Part shown: piece after piece, positions 47,551 to 58,059 of the stretch
Layout: each line of letters begins with the position of its first letter
How positions within the stretch are numbered: position 1 is the first letter of the stretch
Origin: Lactifluus volemus
Taxonomy: Eukaryota; Basidiomycota; Agaricomycetes; Russulales; Russulaceae
Length of the DNA stretch: 64,000 nucleotides
Assembly: GCA_022376515.1 (NCBI GenBank)
Contig: WTXI01000033.1
Coordinates: forward strand, 186,001 to 250,000
Direction of reading: 5' to 3'
The notes under the pieces: model-generated
Told to the model about the DNA's origin: nothing
The model's input: only the letters and a program-made list of their open reading frames with translations
Databases searched by the model: none
Made by a program: the position numbers and the translations under genes

Positions 47551-50303
47551 ATGTCCCAACCTACTAACCGAGTCATCGACGTAGAGGACAATGCAAGGGA
47601 GAGAGTAGAGACAAGTACGTCACGGTCATCCTCAGGCCATTTTTCTTTTCCTAACTTCACTTTTCTCATGGCCCACAGACGGAGATCCCATTGTCCCTCA
47701 ATCAGCACAACGTCAACCACCACAGGATCAATCCAACTTTTCCGATGGGTCGGGTCCACTGTTCAACATGTACGTAGAGAGGGCCGAGAAAGAGGACAAG
47801 GATCTGGCCGATCGATGGCAGAAGGACGCAGACGGTCTTCTTATCTTTGTTAGTCTTCATATCAGTCTCCGCACAGTGAGTGTAGTGATAATGAAATTCA
47901 TAGACCGGACTATTCTCTGCTGCCGTTGCAGCATTGGGCGCGGTGTCGATCCAAGACTTGAGGCCAAATCCACAGGATACCACCGCATTCTATGTCGGAA
48001 AGATCTACCAGCTACTCGCTGACCCGAACATATCCCGTGCATCTATCCTTGCAACTCCAGCTCAACCTCCCCCATTCTCTCCACCAACGTATGCAATCTG
48101 GGTCAACTCATTATGGTTCCTGAGCTTGGCCATCAGTCTTACATGTGCTCTTTTGGCGACATTGTTACAACAGTGGGCGCGCCGGTATATCACAGTCACT
48201 CACCTACCACGATACAGCCCACACAAGCGAGCACGGATCCGTGCTTTTTTTGCAGATGGAGTGGAAAGGCTTCATCTCCCTCGGGCGGTCGAAACATTGC
48301 CCACATTGCTACATCTTTCCCTATTCCTCTTCTTCTTCGGTCTCCTGATCTTCTTATTCAACATCAATCACACTGCCTTCAGTCTCGTTGCTTGGTGGAT
48401 CGGAATTTCTGGAGGACTATACGGATGTATCACGTTGATGCCGATCTTCTGTCACGACAGCCCGTATTATGCACCTCTTTCTTCGACAGCTTGGTTCCTA
48501 TATAATGGAATTTTTTGTGGTGTCGTCGATTTCTGGTCTTTCTGCTACATGCGCTACTCCCGTATTTCAAGTTATCGTTATTTCAGCCCCACAACCCAGT
48601 ACCGCATTTCGAACCTGTTCAGAACCTATCGCGACCGGACCCTGTGGGGTATAGTGGAGACAGCTCAAGAAACCGCAAGGAAATCATCAACGAAAATCGA
48701 CGAACATATTTTGAAATGGATATTCGACTCTCTGGACGAAGATCGCGAAATGGAACAGTTCTGCGAGGGCATCCCTGGCTTCTGTAGCTCAAAGGTAGTT
48801 GAGGAGCCTGAAGAAGTCCTTGCTAAACTGGGTAGAGGGGCCTTGAAGTCGGTTTTCCGTGGATTCCTGGGTCGTACCTGCTCATCTAGTTTGCTCTCTG
48901 AGAGAGAGAAAGAGAGGCGGATCATACTCTGCATGAAGGCCGTCGATGCACTTGACCTTCCATTCCCAGGTTCAAGGGTTTTTTGGACATATTCGAGCGA
49001 AAAGGACATGGATGAAGTGTTTCAGTTTGTTCAAATGGGTCACTCACTCAGAAGCCGATGCTGTAGCAGCGATCACCGAACCTCTTTCCCTGCGCAATCG
49101 ATGGTTGCGGGGGTCATTGCAAGTGTACCGGAGCGCGATGACCGTTGGAAGGCCCTCGTTAAGGCTCACTTAAGCATATCGGATGATGTGCTCCAGGACT
49201 ACCTCGCACATGGTGACAGCGTGTTACTTGCCAACCTGATCTACTTCATCCGCCAGCTCTTTCGCTACTATCACAAGAAAATGGACGGCACCATTTCCTT
49301 CTATGACCGTATTGTACAAATGATTTCCAAATTCGACATTCGAAACACTCTTCCTGGATTGAAGCACGACTTCTGTGCCTTGTGGAACGAAATCACTCGA
49401 GAAGCGCATGATCATCAGTCTTCTATCCTTTCTTTTGATATTCTCCGGCCCATTCGGCATCGTTATATCGCATTACATCAAGGCACCGATGCTGCCCCGA
49501 CAGCCTTCGATGCCGACACTGTTGATTGGCGCATTCTCGAAAATTCATCCTCGTACCCATTGTGCAATATTCCTGATCACCATCCTACCATCACTTCGCC
49601 CTCTTCCCACCACCTCGAAGCCATTCTGAACTCCAACACTCCTACAGCTCCTGACGTAACCCCAGATTATAGCCGCATACATCTCAAAGAACACACATCT
49701 CGGCACCATAACCATTCTCCACCAATCAGTGAAGGACATGACGATCCCATTACTACACCCGACCTAGCCACCGCCATTGCGACAGAAACTCATGCCGATT
49801 CCCCAATTATCTCGCCCATGGCCAACTCAGAGTCTCATCCTCGACCCGCCACCGTCACGGCAGCCTCGACAACACATTCTCCGTTATCCCCCACCCTCCC
49901 ATCTAGTAGTACCGTCGCTCCGCAGTACAACGCACTGCCAGGTTTTGATCTTGTCCCTAATTTGATTGTACCCGAGATTCCACCATCATCTTCGTCACCG
50001 TCAGTTCCCAGTGACACGCTTCCTGTGGACCCATTGACGTTTCCCATATCCCAAATTGACCAAATCATCTCTCGTCCGGGGTCCTTGATGCAAAGCTCAC
50101 TCTCAGAAATCCCTTCCATGACAGCTCCACGGCAGGAGACCTCCGTATCACAACCAGAGTTGGCACCCCCGATTGATGCACGGTTCAATGCCGATGACAA
50201 TTCTCGGACTCGAGAGCTTTCTAGTATTGTCGGCTCGGAGGCCTTGCAACAGCCAGACGAGCAAGCGTTGCCCGTCCGTGACATGGCCTTCGATCCTGTG
50301 TGA
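47551..50303 (+). CDS. DUF6535 multi-span membrane protein, unit 5 (intact)
   Basis: Exons 47551-47614, 47679-47848 and 47904-50303 give 877 codons, all open. Domain layout is as in the unit 2 copy. The differences cluster in a few patches: after the fourth membrane span (VVDFWSFCYMRYSRI), around VVEEPEEVLAKLGRGALKS, around GSRVFWTYSSEKDMDEV, and around FRYYHKKMDGTISFYDRIVQ. The intervening stretches are almost identical to other units. Probably membrane-anchored; function unknown. Confidence 0.9.
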
Positions 50304-50335
50304 GCGTTGTCGACTCGCAAGTTGACGTGGATGTG

Positions 50336-50762
50336 ATGACGGGATTGGATATTTGTAAGTTGATTTGTCTCTGAGAGCTTTATCAAAGTTCAATGTGACT
50401 GCAGATGATGGTTGCGAATTCAGCTTGACCGAAGTTGACATGACTATAAAGTATGTAGTTCGGTATGTTACGAATATGATGTTTAGTTTGGGGCTCAACC
50501 ACGGCTGGTTCAATTTGCAACTCCTCACTAATGCATCTGTATGATTCTCTATACTTTGTTGTCAGTTTCGTGCCTGCCGGCCTCGATTTATTCACGAGAT
50601 TGGGTAGACAGTGCCCAAATGTATTGCACAAACCTTTTTTCTTTACGCAGAACTCGTTCAAATATTGACGCTGGTCAGGAGGAGGTATTCCTGGCGAAGG
50701 CGATAGTGGATTTCAATATAATGAGGAAAGACGAATCACCCAGTTCCCGAGCTCCCCGGTAG
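50336..50762 (+). CDS. Possible small 4-exon gene after DUF6535 gene, unit 5
   Basis: Exons 50336-50354, 50405-50538, 50566-50603 and 50651-50762 splice to an open frame of 100 codons with plausible GT...AG introns of 27-50 nt; one is unusually short. The product starts MTGLDIYDDGCEF and ends SSRAPR. It has no known domain. Support: relative to unit 5, unit 1 has 6 extra in-frame bases and mostly conservative replacements in exon 2. Against: units 1 and 3 have TAG in exon 2, unit 2 lacks an acceptor, unit 4 is frameshifted. It could instead be a 3' exon set of a longer DUF6535 transcript. A minus-strand ORF (50383-50661) overlaps it and is equally conserved. Confidence 0.22.
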
Positions 50763-51203
50763 GGAGGTCGGATGACTCTGAGACGCCGGCGTGTTGGCTG
50801 GTGGTGGTAGTCTTGTAGATAGATAATCAGCAAGTGATATCTGTATCGACACAGAAATGTACCTTACTCAGGCTACACTCTTTTAATATAGTCACGCTGT
50901 AGTTCTTTCGTAACTTTGTTTTCATCAGAGGGCGAGGATATACATACTAGGCTACTAGTATGACGAACTTGACTGATCGGCAGAACACCCCCCAGGTAGC
51001 GGATCAAGAAGAGCGATAAAAAAGTTGATGATGGAAATATCACTCGGCTCATCATTCGTTCTCGGATTCGAGGTGTCTGTCCGAGTCGGTACATTTTCCC
51101 AACCCGAAAACAGTAACCTCTCGCCCCCTGCCAAATGTAACTCAAATTTGACCAAGAATATACGAAATCGATAGAATCGACCCTTACTTCACCCACTGCC
51201 AGT

Positions 51204-51674
51204 GTGCTCAATCAGATGAGCACCAAGCTGACACCGCTGCCTCGAGCAGGAGCAAAAATGATTGGCCCTTGGGGCCATGCTGCCCTGGTGCTCTGGGCGA
51301 TGAGACTATCTCAGGGTCGACCGTGCCATTACCCAACCATCCTTGATATAGATACTGCATCGGATCAGCTCCGGCGCACGAATCGCCGCAGGGATGTGCG
51401 TGACGTCTCCTGTGATGCTCGCATAGCGGAACGTCGACGCGGCCAGGAGCACGGTCGAGGAGGTATCATCGATTCAAAAGTGTCCCATTCGCTTGTTGAA
51501 AGTACAGAAACGTTGTTTCCGTTTTTCTTTTCACCACGAGTTCAGTTTGAAAGAACAAAGAATGGCACACTGGGCCAGGTGGAACTTCCATATGACATGG
51601 CCCTCGCGCTGTTAGATCATCATGAGTGGCGTGGAAATAGGGGAGACAGGGACAGCCTGAAATCACAAACTTGA
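51204..51674 (+). CDS. Hypothetical small ORF in unit tail, unit 5
   Basis: 156 codons, the longest form of the Arg-rich ORF also present at 16404 and 27689. Here the frame continues into LPYDMALALLDHHEWRGNRG. An intron-like segment (gtacagaaacg...caccacgag) in the middle could be spliced to keep frame into FERTKNGT. No family is recognised. Confidence 0.25.
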   Translation: MLNQMSTKLTPLPRAGAKMIGPWGHAALVLWAMRLSQGRPCHYPTILDIDTASDQLRRTNRRRDVRDVSCDARIAERRRGQEHGRGGIIDSKVSHSLVESTETLFPFFFSPRVQFERTKNGTLGQVELPYDMALALLDHHEWRGNRGDRDSLKSQT

Positions 51675-51938
51675 GAAGGTCTCTGGACGCGGAATGAACG
51701 TACGGCTAGGTTCCCGTCCACCCATACCCATATCCGCAACACTACGTGAGGTACCAATAGTCTGACTACACAGTACCGTGGCGAACCACGGTCGTAGTCG
51801 ATTTGCATCGTCCAATAGGTCCTCCGTGACAATGTGTCCGATTGTAGAGTAGTAGGTGTGGATGGCCCAAGCGCCATAGAACGAGGCACGCGCACGGGGA
51901 CCGCTGGCTTGGTTGGCATCGACCGGCCCCTCGTTATG

Positions 51939-54900
51939 TTTTTTTTTTTTTTTTTTTTTTTTTACTAAGCGATGTATTAGGTAGAGAAGATAGTAATCTA
52001 GGTTACCTAACAGCTCTAGCCTAATGCGCTGAAGCGGGCCACTAGGGTCCGGACTCGGAGGGAGGATAAAAAATGCGTTTACGCACATCCCTGATATGGG
52101 ATAGTGTGGGGCTCATGAGGCGGGGCTACCGCGTTTACTACCCACTAAAAAACCTCGTCTCGAGTGATCCAATCTGGGTGGAGTTCCTGGAATTTCTTTT
52201 TAAGGGCATTTTCCCAGGTTGTTTTTACCCTTGTGATCGCTGATTTCGTTCTCAAGATTTCGTCGCCGCTATCTTGTCGTCGGCCAGTCTTTTGTTTATT
52301 ATCTTTCTCCATCGTGTCTCGATGTCTGGGCGGGTGTGGTGGATGTTTTGTATGGCCCTTTCGCATCGTAGGACCCATATCAGGTGTGTCGCTTCTGACC
52401 ATAGGATTTGTAGGAGGCGGGTGGCTCCGCGTTTGGATCGGGTAGGAGGGGGGGGTGGGCTTGGGTGTCTGTGGGGGGTAGTGGAGGAGACCACATCCTA
52501 GGGTGGTGCCCAGAGAGATCGGGGGCCATGATTGGTCCTCATATGGCCATGTCTCTCGGGCGAGGGCCCAGATTTGTTGTCTTGGTGGGTGGGGGCATTC
52601 GGTGAGTATATGGTTCATCGATTCTTCTGCGCCGCATGCTGAACAGTTTTTTCTCTCCTCCATGCTGTTTATGTGCGTCCAGAAGCTTCCGATTCTGTGG
52701 GTCCCATGGATCGCGTTGAATAGGAATTGGCCTACTTTTTGGCGTATGGGCCTTTTGTAGGTGCTGTCCCATATTGCTTGGTCTTTCTCTAGGGTTCCTG
52801 TGAATTCCTTGAGGTCCTGTCTGATTTTCTCTAGGTTGGTTGTCGTCGTTTTTCGTTTTTTGGGGGGTTTTTGCTCTTTTATGCCTCTGTAGGCTTTCGC
52901 TTGGGAGATTTTGGATAGCTTGGCCCCTTGGACGTCGAATTTTCCCGGGATCTCTAGTGATATTGTGTCTGGGTGTTCTTTGTCCATTCCCTTCTTGGCT
53001 AGTTCGTCGCTTTTTTCGTTTCCTAGTTCTCCGTTGTGGCCTTTGACCCACTGGAAGGTCGTCGTTGCTGAGCGGGCTCTCAGGAGGTAAGCGGCTCGTT
53101 TGAACCATTTGCTGTTTTTGATCCCGATCCAACCTTGGTCCTCCCATTTTTCGAGGTGTAGCGTGAGTCCTTCTATGGCGTATTTTGAGTCTGACTTGAT
53201 GAGGATTGGGACACAGTTCGGGGTTTCCTCTATGGCTTTGATTATCGCTGCTAGTTCGCCTACTTGGTTGGACTGTTCGTTGCCTGGGACTTTTATTGCT
53301 TTATTTTGGGGGTGTCCTTCGCCTCGCCATATCCCGGCGCCACATTGCGCGTTTGCTTTCCCGTTGTTTTGGCATGCGCCGTCCGTGTAGATTATGGTGG
53401 GTTCATCTTCCAGTTCGACTCCTTGGGCGCCGTTTTGGCGCGTGGCTGGTTGGTTTGAGAGTTTCGAGGGGTCTACGAAGATTCGGAAGCCGTCTGCTAG
53501 GTGTTGTTTTGTGGTTAGTGAGGGGTTGAAGGTAATCTTGCCGTTTAGGCGTTGTGCTTCTATGTTTTTCTGTTTTCTTCGTTTGGTGAGTGATAGGTCG
53601 TCGTTGTTGTTTTGGGATGAGGGCTGATATTTTGGGGCCAGTTTATTTAGGCGTTTTTGCGCTTCCATTGTGCACTTTTGTGGGTTCTCGCAACCTCTGG
53701 CTCGGTCTAGGTCGCAGTCGTCGCAGTGGCAGAAGAATACAGGTATGTGGGGATTGTTGGGGTGTTTGTGTAGTCTTTTTGTGGTTTTGACTAGGTCTCC
53801 CACTTTGTTCGAGGTGTGGTTTTTCGATGAGGCATCGTGACGCCGGGTTCTGGGGGTTCTCGTGACGTTCCGTTGATGGAACCAGGCGGGGAGTTGTTCT
53901 TTTAGGTTCTGGGATAGGTTTGTGGGCGCGAAGGTAACGTTGTATTTTTTCGCGGTTTTGAGGAGGTTTAACGTATCTTTGTCCAGGAATTCTGTTTTCT
54001 TTCCTTTTAGGGGAGGATACCATGATTGGAGGAAGGGGTTTGCGATGGCCTTCTCCGGTATTGATTTTGGTGCCGTGTTGTTGATCAGGGCGTCGGTGGC
54101 CAACGCCCATGTTGGTCTAGAGTCTGATAGGTCAAGGTAGCTTTTGAGCCACATGACGTTAATGGCCTCGTTTCTTGTTTTCAGGTCTAGTATTTGGATA
54201 CCGCCCTCTGGCTGGAGGTCTCGAAGGGTGTCTTTCGCGAGGCGTGGTGCGTTATCTTCCCATATTAGGTGGTCGATTTCCTTTGATAGAGATTCTAGGA
54301 TGTGGCTCGGCATGCCTTGGGCTTTTGTTAGGAATTGGGTTCTGGCTCCGATTACGGCTTGTGCTATCGTTCGTTTACCTTGTCTGGTTGGGTGCGCGGC
54401 TTTCCATTTACTTAGTTCACTTTTAATTTTGTCTAGGACGGGTTCCCATGGTTTTGCGTCGTCTGTGTTGTATCCGATCCATGCGCCGAGGGATCTTATT
54501 GCTTCTCCCGTCTTGGCTATGCGTATGTTTGGGTCTATGGGGCGTTGGTTGGGGGATAGCGTTCTCTCTCTGGCGACTCTGTTGCGATGGTCCTCTGTGC
54601 CAATTGGTAGGATTTCTGTTTTTTCTATGTTGAATCTCGCTCCTGAGGACTTACACCATTTATCCAGTGTATTTTGTAGTTCTTCAAAGTCGTCGCTCTC
54701 TCTGAGGTATACGACAGTGTCATCCGCGAAGAGGTTGACTATTAGATGGGACGCGGAGTTTGGGATCTCGAAACCTCTTAGGGCCGCGTTGTTTCTGATC
54801 ATGCAGGCCATGGGTTCTATTGCTAGGTCGAACAGGAAGCATGATAGGGGGTCGCCTTGCCTGACGCCTCTAGTCACCTGGTATGGTTCGCTCGTCTTGC

Positions 54901-55336
54901 CGTTGATGGTCACGGTTGTCTTCGCGTTTTCGTACAGGGATCTGATTGTGTTTCGGAAGCGGGGCGGAACGTTGAAGGCTTCTAGGGTGTTCCACAGGTA
55001 CGTATGTATTATTTTGTCATACGCCTTCTCTTGGTCTAGCGCTATCACGGCTCCGTTTTCTTTCGTCATTTCGGCATACTTTGTCATGACTTTGGTCAGT
55101 CTTATGTGGTTGAAGATAGATCTGCCAGGGATGAAACCCGCTTGGTCTTTGTGTATCAGTCGGCCTATTCCTGGTGTGAGTTGGAGCGCAAGTGTTTTGG
55201 TGAGTAGTTTGTAGTCTGTGTTTAGCAGGGTGATCGGGCGATAATTTTCTATTTCTGTCCTATCTTTCTTTTTGTAGATTGGGCACATCCATCCGTCGGC
55301 GAAGTTGCTTTGGGGCGTTACGCCATGGGCTTGTAT
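51939..55336 (-). mobile_element. 5'-truncated LINE in unit 5
   Basis: 3398 bp on the minus strand with a 25-base T run (51939-51963) and the 13-base target duplication gcccctcgttatg at 51926-51938 and 55337-55349. The 3' untranslated part is 51964-52144. The coding strand begins in the reverse transcriptase, so endonuclease and ORF1 are missing and the copy cannot move on its own. RNase H after the RT places it with the Tad1/I-type LINEs common in fungi (inference from domain order). Confidence 0.94.
52145..55288 (-). CDS. LINE ORF2 fragment: reverse transcriptase plus RNase H
   Basis: 1047 residues from the first Met; the frame is open further upstream to the truncation point (AHGVTPQSNFADGW precedes the Met). 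The RT core spans about 1-250 with the finger motif NYRPITLLN, QAGFIPGRS, RQGDPLSCFLFD and catalytic FADD at 187-190. A Cys cluster (C520, C522, C525, C533, C539) lies between RT and RNase H. The RNase H domain is about 630-768 with acidic residues D636 (YTDGA), E678 (GELAA), D700 (KSDSKYA) and D761 (KSDELA). A C-terminal zinc motif C882-x2-C885-x7-H893-x4-C898 follows. The open frame suggests recent insertion. The element's start Met is a consequence of truncation, so this is not a complete ORF2. Confidence 0.92.
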   Translation of the reverse strand: MCPIYKKKDRTEIENYRPITLLNTDYKLLTKTLALQLTPGIGRLIHKDQAGFIPGRSIFNHIRLTKVMTKYAEMTKENGAVIALDQEKAYDKIIHTYLWNTLEAFNVPPRFRNTIRSLYENAKTTVTINGKTSEPYQVTRGVRQGDPLSCFLFDLAIEPMACMIRNNAALRGFEIPNSASHLIVNLFADDTVVYLRESDDFEELQNTLDKWCKSSGARFNIEKTEILPIGTEDHRNRVARERTLSPNQRPIDPNIRIAKTGEAIRSLGAWIGYNTDDAKPWEPVLDKIKSELSKWKAAHPTRQGKRTIAQAVIGARTQFLTKAQGMPSHILESLSKEIDHLIWEDNAPRLAKDTLRDLQPEGGIQILDLKTRNEAINVMWLKSYLDLSDSRPTWALATDALINNTAPKSIPEKAIANPFLQSWYPPLKGKKTEFLDKDTLNLLKTAKKYNVTFAPTNLSQNLKEQLPAWFHQRNVTRTPRTRRHDASSKNHTSNKVGDLVKTTKRLHKHPNNPHIPVFFCHCDDCDLDRARGCENPQKCTMEAQKRLNKLAPKYQPSSQNNNDDLSLTKRRKQKNIEAQRLNGKITFNPSLTTKQHLADGFRIFVDPSKLSNQPATRQNGAQGVELEDEPTIIYTDGACQNNGKANAQCGAGIWRGEGHPQNKAIKVPGNEQSNQVGELAAIIKAIEETPNCVPILIKSDSKYAIEGLTLHLEKWEDQGWIGIKNSKWFKRAAYLLRARSATTTFQWVKGHNGELGNEKSDELAKKGMDKEHPDTISLEIPGKFDVQGAKLSKISQAKAYRGIKEQKPPKKRKTTTTNLEKIRQDLKEFTGTLEKDQAIWDSTYKRPIRQKVGQFLFNAIHGTHRIGSFWTHINSMEERKNCSACGAEESMNHILTECPHPPRQQIWALARETWPYEDQSWPPISLGTTLGCGLLHYPPQTPKPTPPSYPIQTRSHPPPTNPMVRSDTPDMGPTMRKGHTKHPPHPPRHRDTMEKDNKQKTGRRQDSGDEILRTKSAITRVKTTWENALKKKFQELHPDWITRDEVF

Positions 55337-56334
55337 GCCCCTCGTTATGTTGCCGCTACGTAGTCCCGTGTCACAACCGGTCCGACTAGCGGCATTGATT
55401 AGTAATACTTTCCCATCTCAAACGAGTCGCGCGTGTTGAGTCAAGTAAGCTTTGCGTTGAAGTAATTGCCACGTTATTCTGACCTGTTCATGAATGATTT
55501 TCTTTGTTTTGCTACCTTTCTTCCTTGTCCCAACACGGAGCCATTATTCTACATGACTCTGGAGTCTGTCAGGATCTCAAACTGAGATAGTTTTGAAGAC
55601 AGCCAAGCAACTCACGCTTGAGGTTCACCCCCATTTCCCCCCTCAATGCACTGAACGCCTCCGAGTCGCTCTTCAAGTTGCCCTAGCAGCTGTACTGTAT
55701 TAGGGAAGGACACCGGGTAAGATAAACCCGGAGGGTCTGCGGTAGGGGTCTTGCGGGTAGGGGTCAGGGTACGGTTGCCTCTACCCTGGCCAGACCCTTA
55801 CCCGCAGAGTGTGTTTCACACACCCGTGCCTGCGGGTATACTAAGTAATATGTAGACACAGAGAGTTGGACTCTCTGTATGGGTTCCGAAAGAAGAATGA
55901 GGGGATAACGAGCAATAACGAGATCACGCGAGATTCGGCGAGAGTCAACCAACCTGTCACCTCCGAGTCCCGCTGGCCCTGGTATTACCCCTCCCCTGTG
56001 TCTTTATCATCGGATTGATGTTCCTCAACACACTTGTAACTAGTACAACACAAAAATGGGCAAACTTGTTCAATATAAACCTGAGAAACAAGTATAACTG
56101 CGTGCAACAGCCTCAGAAGGCCAATTTCTCAGTGTTGTCTTATTCTCGATTGCTTACTGTAATTTCCACATTTCTTCGACATTTCTGTGTCTTTTGATTC
56201 TTTTCATAATGTCTTACTTTCTTTTGTCTTGACGTTTGAAATGAGTAGATTACGAATGTATTAAATATGGGCGCAAAATGTAACGAGTTGTTGTGTTGTC
56301 GTTCGAGTTCTCGCGCCCTCCGCTATCCTTCACG

Positions 56335-57165
56335 TCTGTCCATGTTGACCTCCACTTTGCCTACCTCGAGATCAATCCCCTTGTCTGCCTCGACGGCGTC
56401 AATGGCGGTCAACCTACGGACCCACTACCTAGACATGGCAGCTCAGCTGGACCAGACTGCTGACTCGATCTGCGGGCCCAAATGGGCGATCACCCGCGAT
56501 CTCACCACCTACGACACCGGCTCCTCCGTTTCTGCAACCCAGAGCAGGGGTGTCTCTGCTGACCGTGGTCCTCCCATGGTAAGCTTGCATCACGTTCTGC
56601 GTGATCTACTTTCCTAAGAGCATATAATCCAGGTCTGGCCGGCGCCTTTTGGTCGTGATCTCACGAAGGATGAGGCGTCCATCCAGAAACTCGACGGTTT
56701 GACGGGCGCTTCGCTCAGGCTCACCTTCCTCAACCCTGAGGGCCGGATATGGACCATGGTTGCGGACGGTGGCGCATCGGTCGTCTACTCTGATGCCATT
56801 GCAGCCCATGGTTTTGCTCATGAGCTTGCGAACTATGGAGAATACTCTGGGGCCCCCACCGAGGTCAGACTTATGAGTATGCGAAGACGATTGGCGAGTG
56901 TTACTTTCTTGAATGTTGTCACCAGGGTCTTACTTATTCGCAGTCGATCTGATCACTCGTGGCAAGCCACATCCTGAGGGCAAGATCCTCATCATCGGTG
57001 GTGGTATCGCCAACTTTACCAACGTTGCAGCGACTTTCAAGGGCATTATCCGTGCTCTCCGGGAATATAACCCCCCCCTCCCCTGATTAACCATCAAGTT
57101 CGCATATACATGCGCCGAGGTGGTCCTAACTACCAGGAGGGACTGAAGGCGGTGCGCTTGCTTGC
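56335..57165 (+). pseudogene. Captured ATP-citrate lyase fragment, unit 6
   Basis: This is the better-preserved copy. It keeps [20 protein letters not shown] without the extra G of unit 5, [14 protein letters not shown] without its G loss, and then RRGGPNYQEGLKAVRLL, the next conserved block of ATP-citrate lyase. The frame still breaks before TCAGACTTATGAG and after the last block. Both intron remnants are present. The N-terminal start of the enzyme, its phosphohistidine region and its citrate synthase-like half are absent, so no active enzyme can be made. Confidence 0.87.
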
Positions 57166-57289
57166 CCGTCACGTCCACGTCTCCACGTCCCTGCCCGTGC
57201 AGCCACACATTCGACTTGCCCATCACGTCCGTGTCTGTGCCCCTGCCCGCCTGTCCACACCCTCCTTCCTGACCCCACTCTTGTTCCTC

Positions 57290-57860
57290 TCAAGCAGGTG
57301 ACTCGGAGTTCAAAGACCATGCAGTCGAAGCTCGCAGTTTCTCGGAGTTCGAGGGGACACGGCTGACCCTGAGCCCCACGGCGTAGCCGCTGGGACCGAG
57401 GCCTCGCGCTTCGTACTTTACAATCCAGGCGGGTGGCCGGAGCAAGAGTGAGCTCAACACGAGACGCTGCTCAAGCTCGAGAACAGGTAAGCCCCTAAAT
57501 TCATGCCTCCAAAGGCTCTCCTCGTTGCGATAACTAAATGTCACCAACTGCGTATACACAGACGTTCCTGGTTCATCAAACGAGGGTCTCGTTCAGATTG
57601 CCAAAGGATTCGAATGCATATGCCTCCTGGTTTCGGTTCGACACGCAGACTGCTCAGGACTTTCTTTCCCTTATCCAGTGCCTGTCCTGCCCGGACCTGC
57701 CCACCTGCGTGTCACTCCTCGATGAAAAGTGGTGCCAGGCCTACCATGCCGTCTTCTGCTTCGGGCCCTGCCAACCCTCGATGGACTTCCGGCACCTGCG
57801 CATGCTCGAAGGTGTCAGCCCACCCCTCGCACTCTTTCGCATCTTGCATGCCAGATGACT
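57290..57860 (+). pseudogene. Second captured gene fragment in hAT element, unit 6
   Basis: Same as the fragment at 42255-42830. A longer frame remains open from 57538 to 57858. The exon-like parts and splice-like borders (gtaagcccc, tacacag) are conserved. The source gene was not recognised. Confidence 0.5.
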
Positions 57861-58059
57861 GCCAAGGCATTCATAGCCACACGTAACTGTGTATGTATAA
57901 AACCCATACCCCTTACCCTTGGGTAGGGGTATTTATTTTACCCGTGCTGAATCTGGGGTAAACCCATACCCGTGCCTCAGGGTAGGGGTACAGAGGGGTA
58001 TGGGTACGGGTAGAGGTCAAAGTTACCCCGGGTTACCCCTGTCTTTCCCTAAACTGTAT

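Larger units (their letters stand above)
40507..55539 (+). repeat. Tandem array unit 5
   Basis: The fifth and longest unit (15,033 bp): 8.5 kb core plus hAT element, LTR-like insertion, spacer duplication and LINE. Both host genes are open. From about 51473 it begins the second copy of the 15-kb block. Confidence 0.93.
55701..58051 (+). mobile_element. hAT-type element with captured genes, unit 6
   Basis: A 2351-bp twin of the element at 40671-43018 with the same ends. The left target copy here reads tactgtat instead of aactgtat because one A is missing; the right copy (58052-58059) is intact. Same site and same flanks as in unit 5 show it was duplicated with the unit. Confidence 0.88.

Noticed and set aside
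54144..55214. 356-codon plus-strand ORF
   Set aside because: It lies antisense to the LINE reverse transcriptase, whose minus-strand frame has catalytic FADD and a longer open frame; the plus-strand translation has no recognisable domain.
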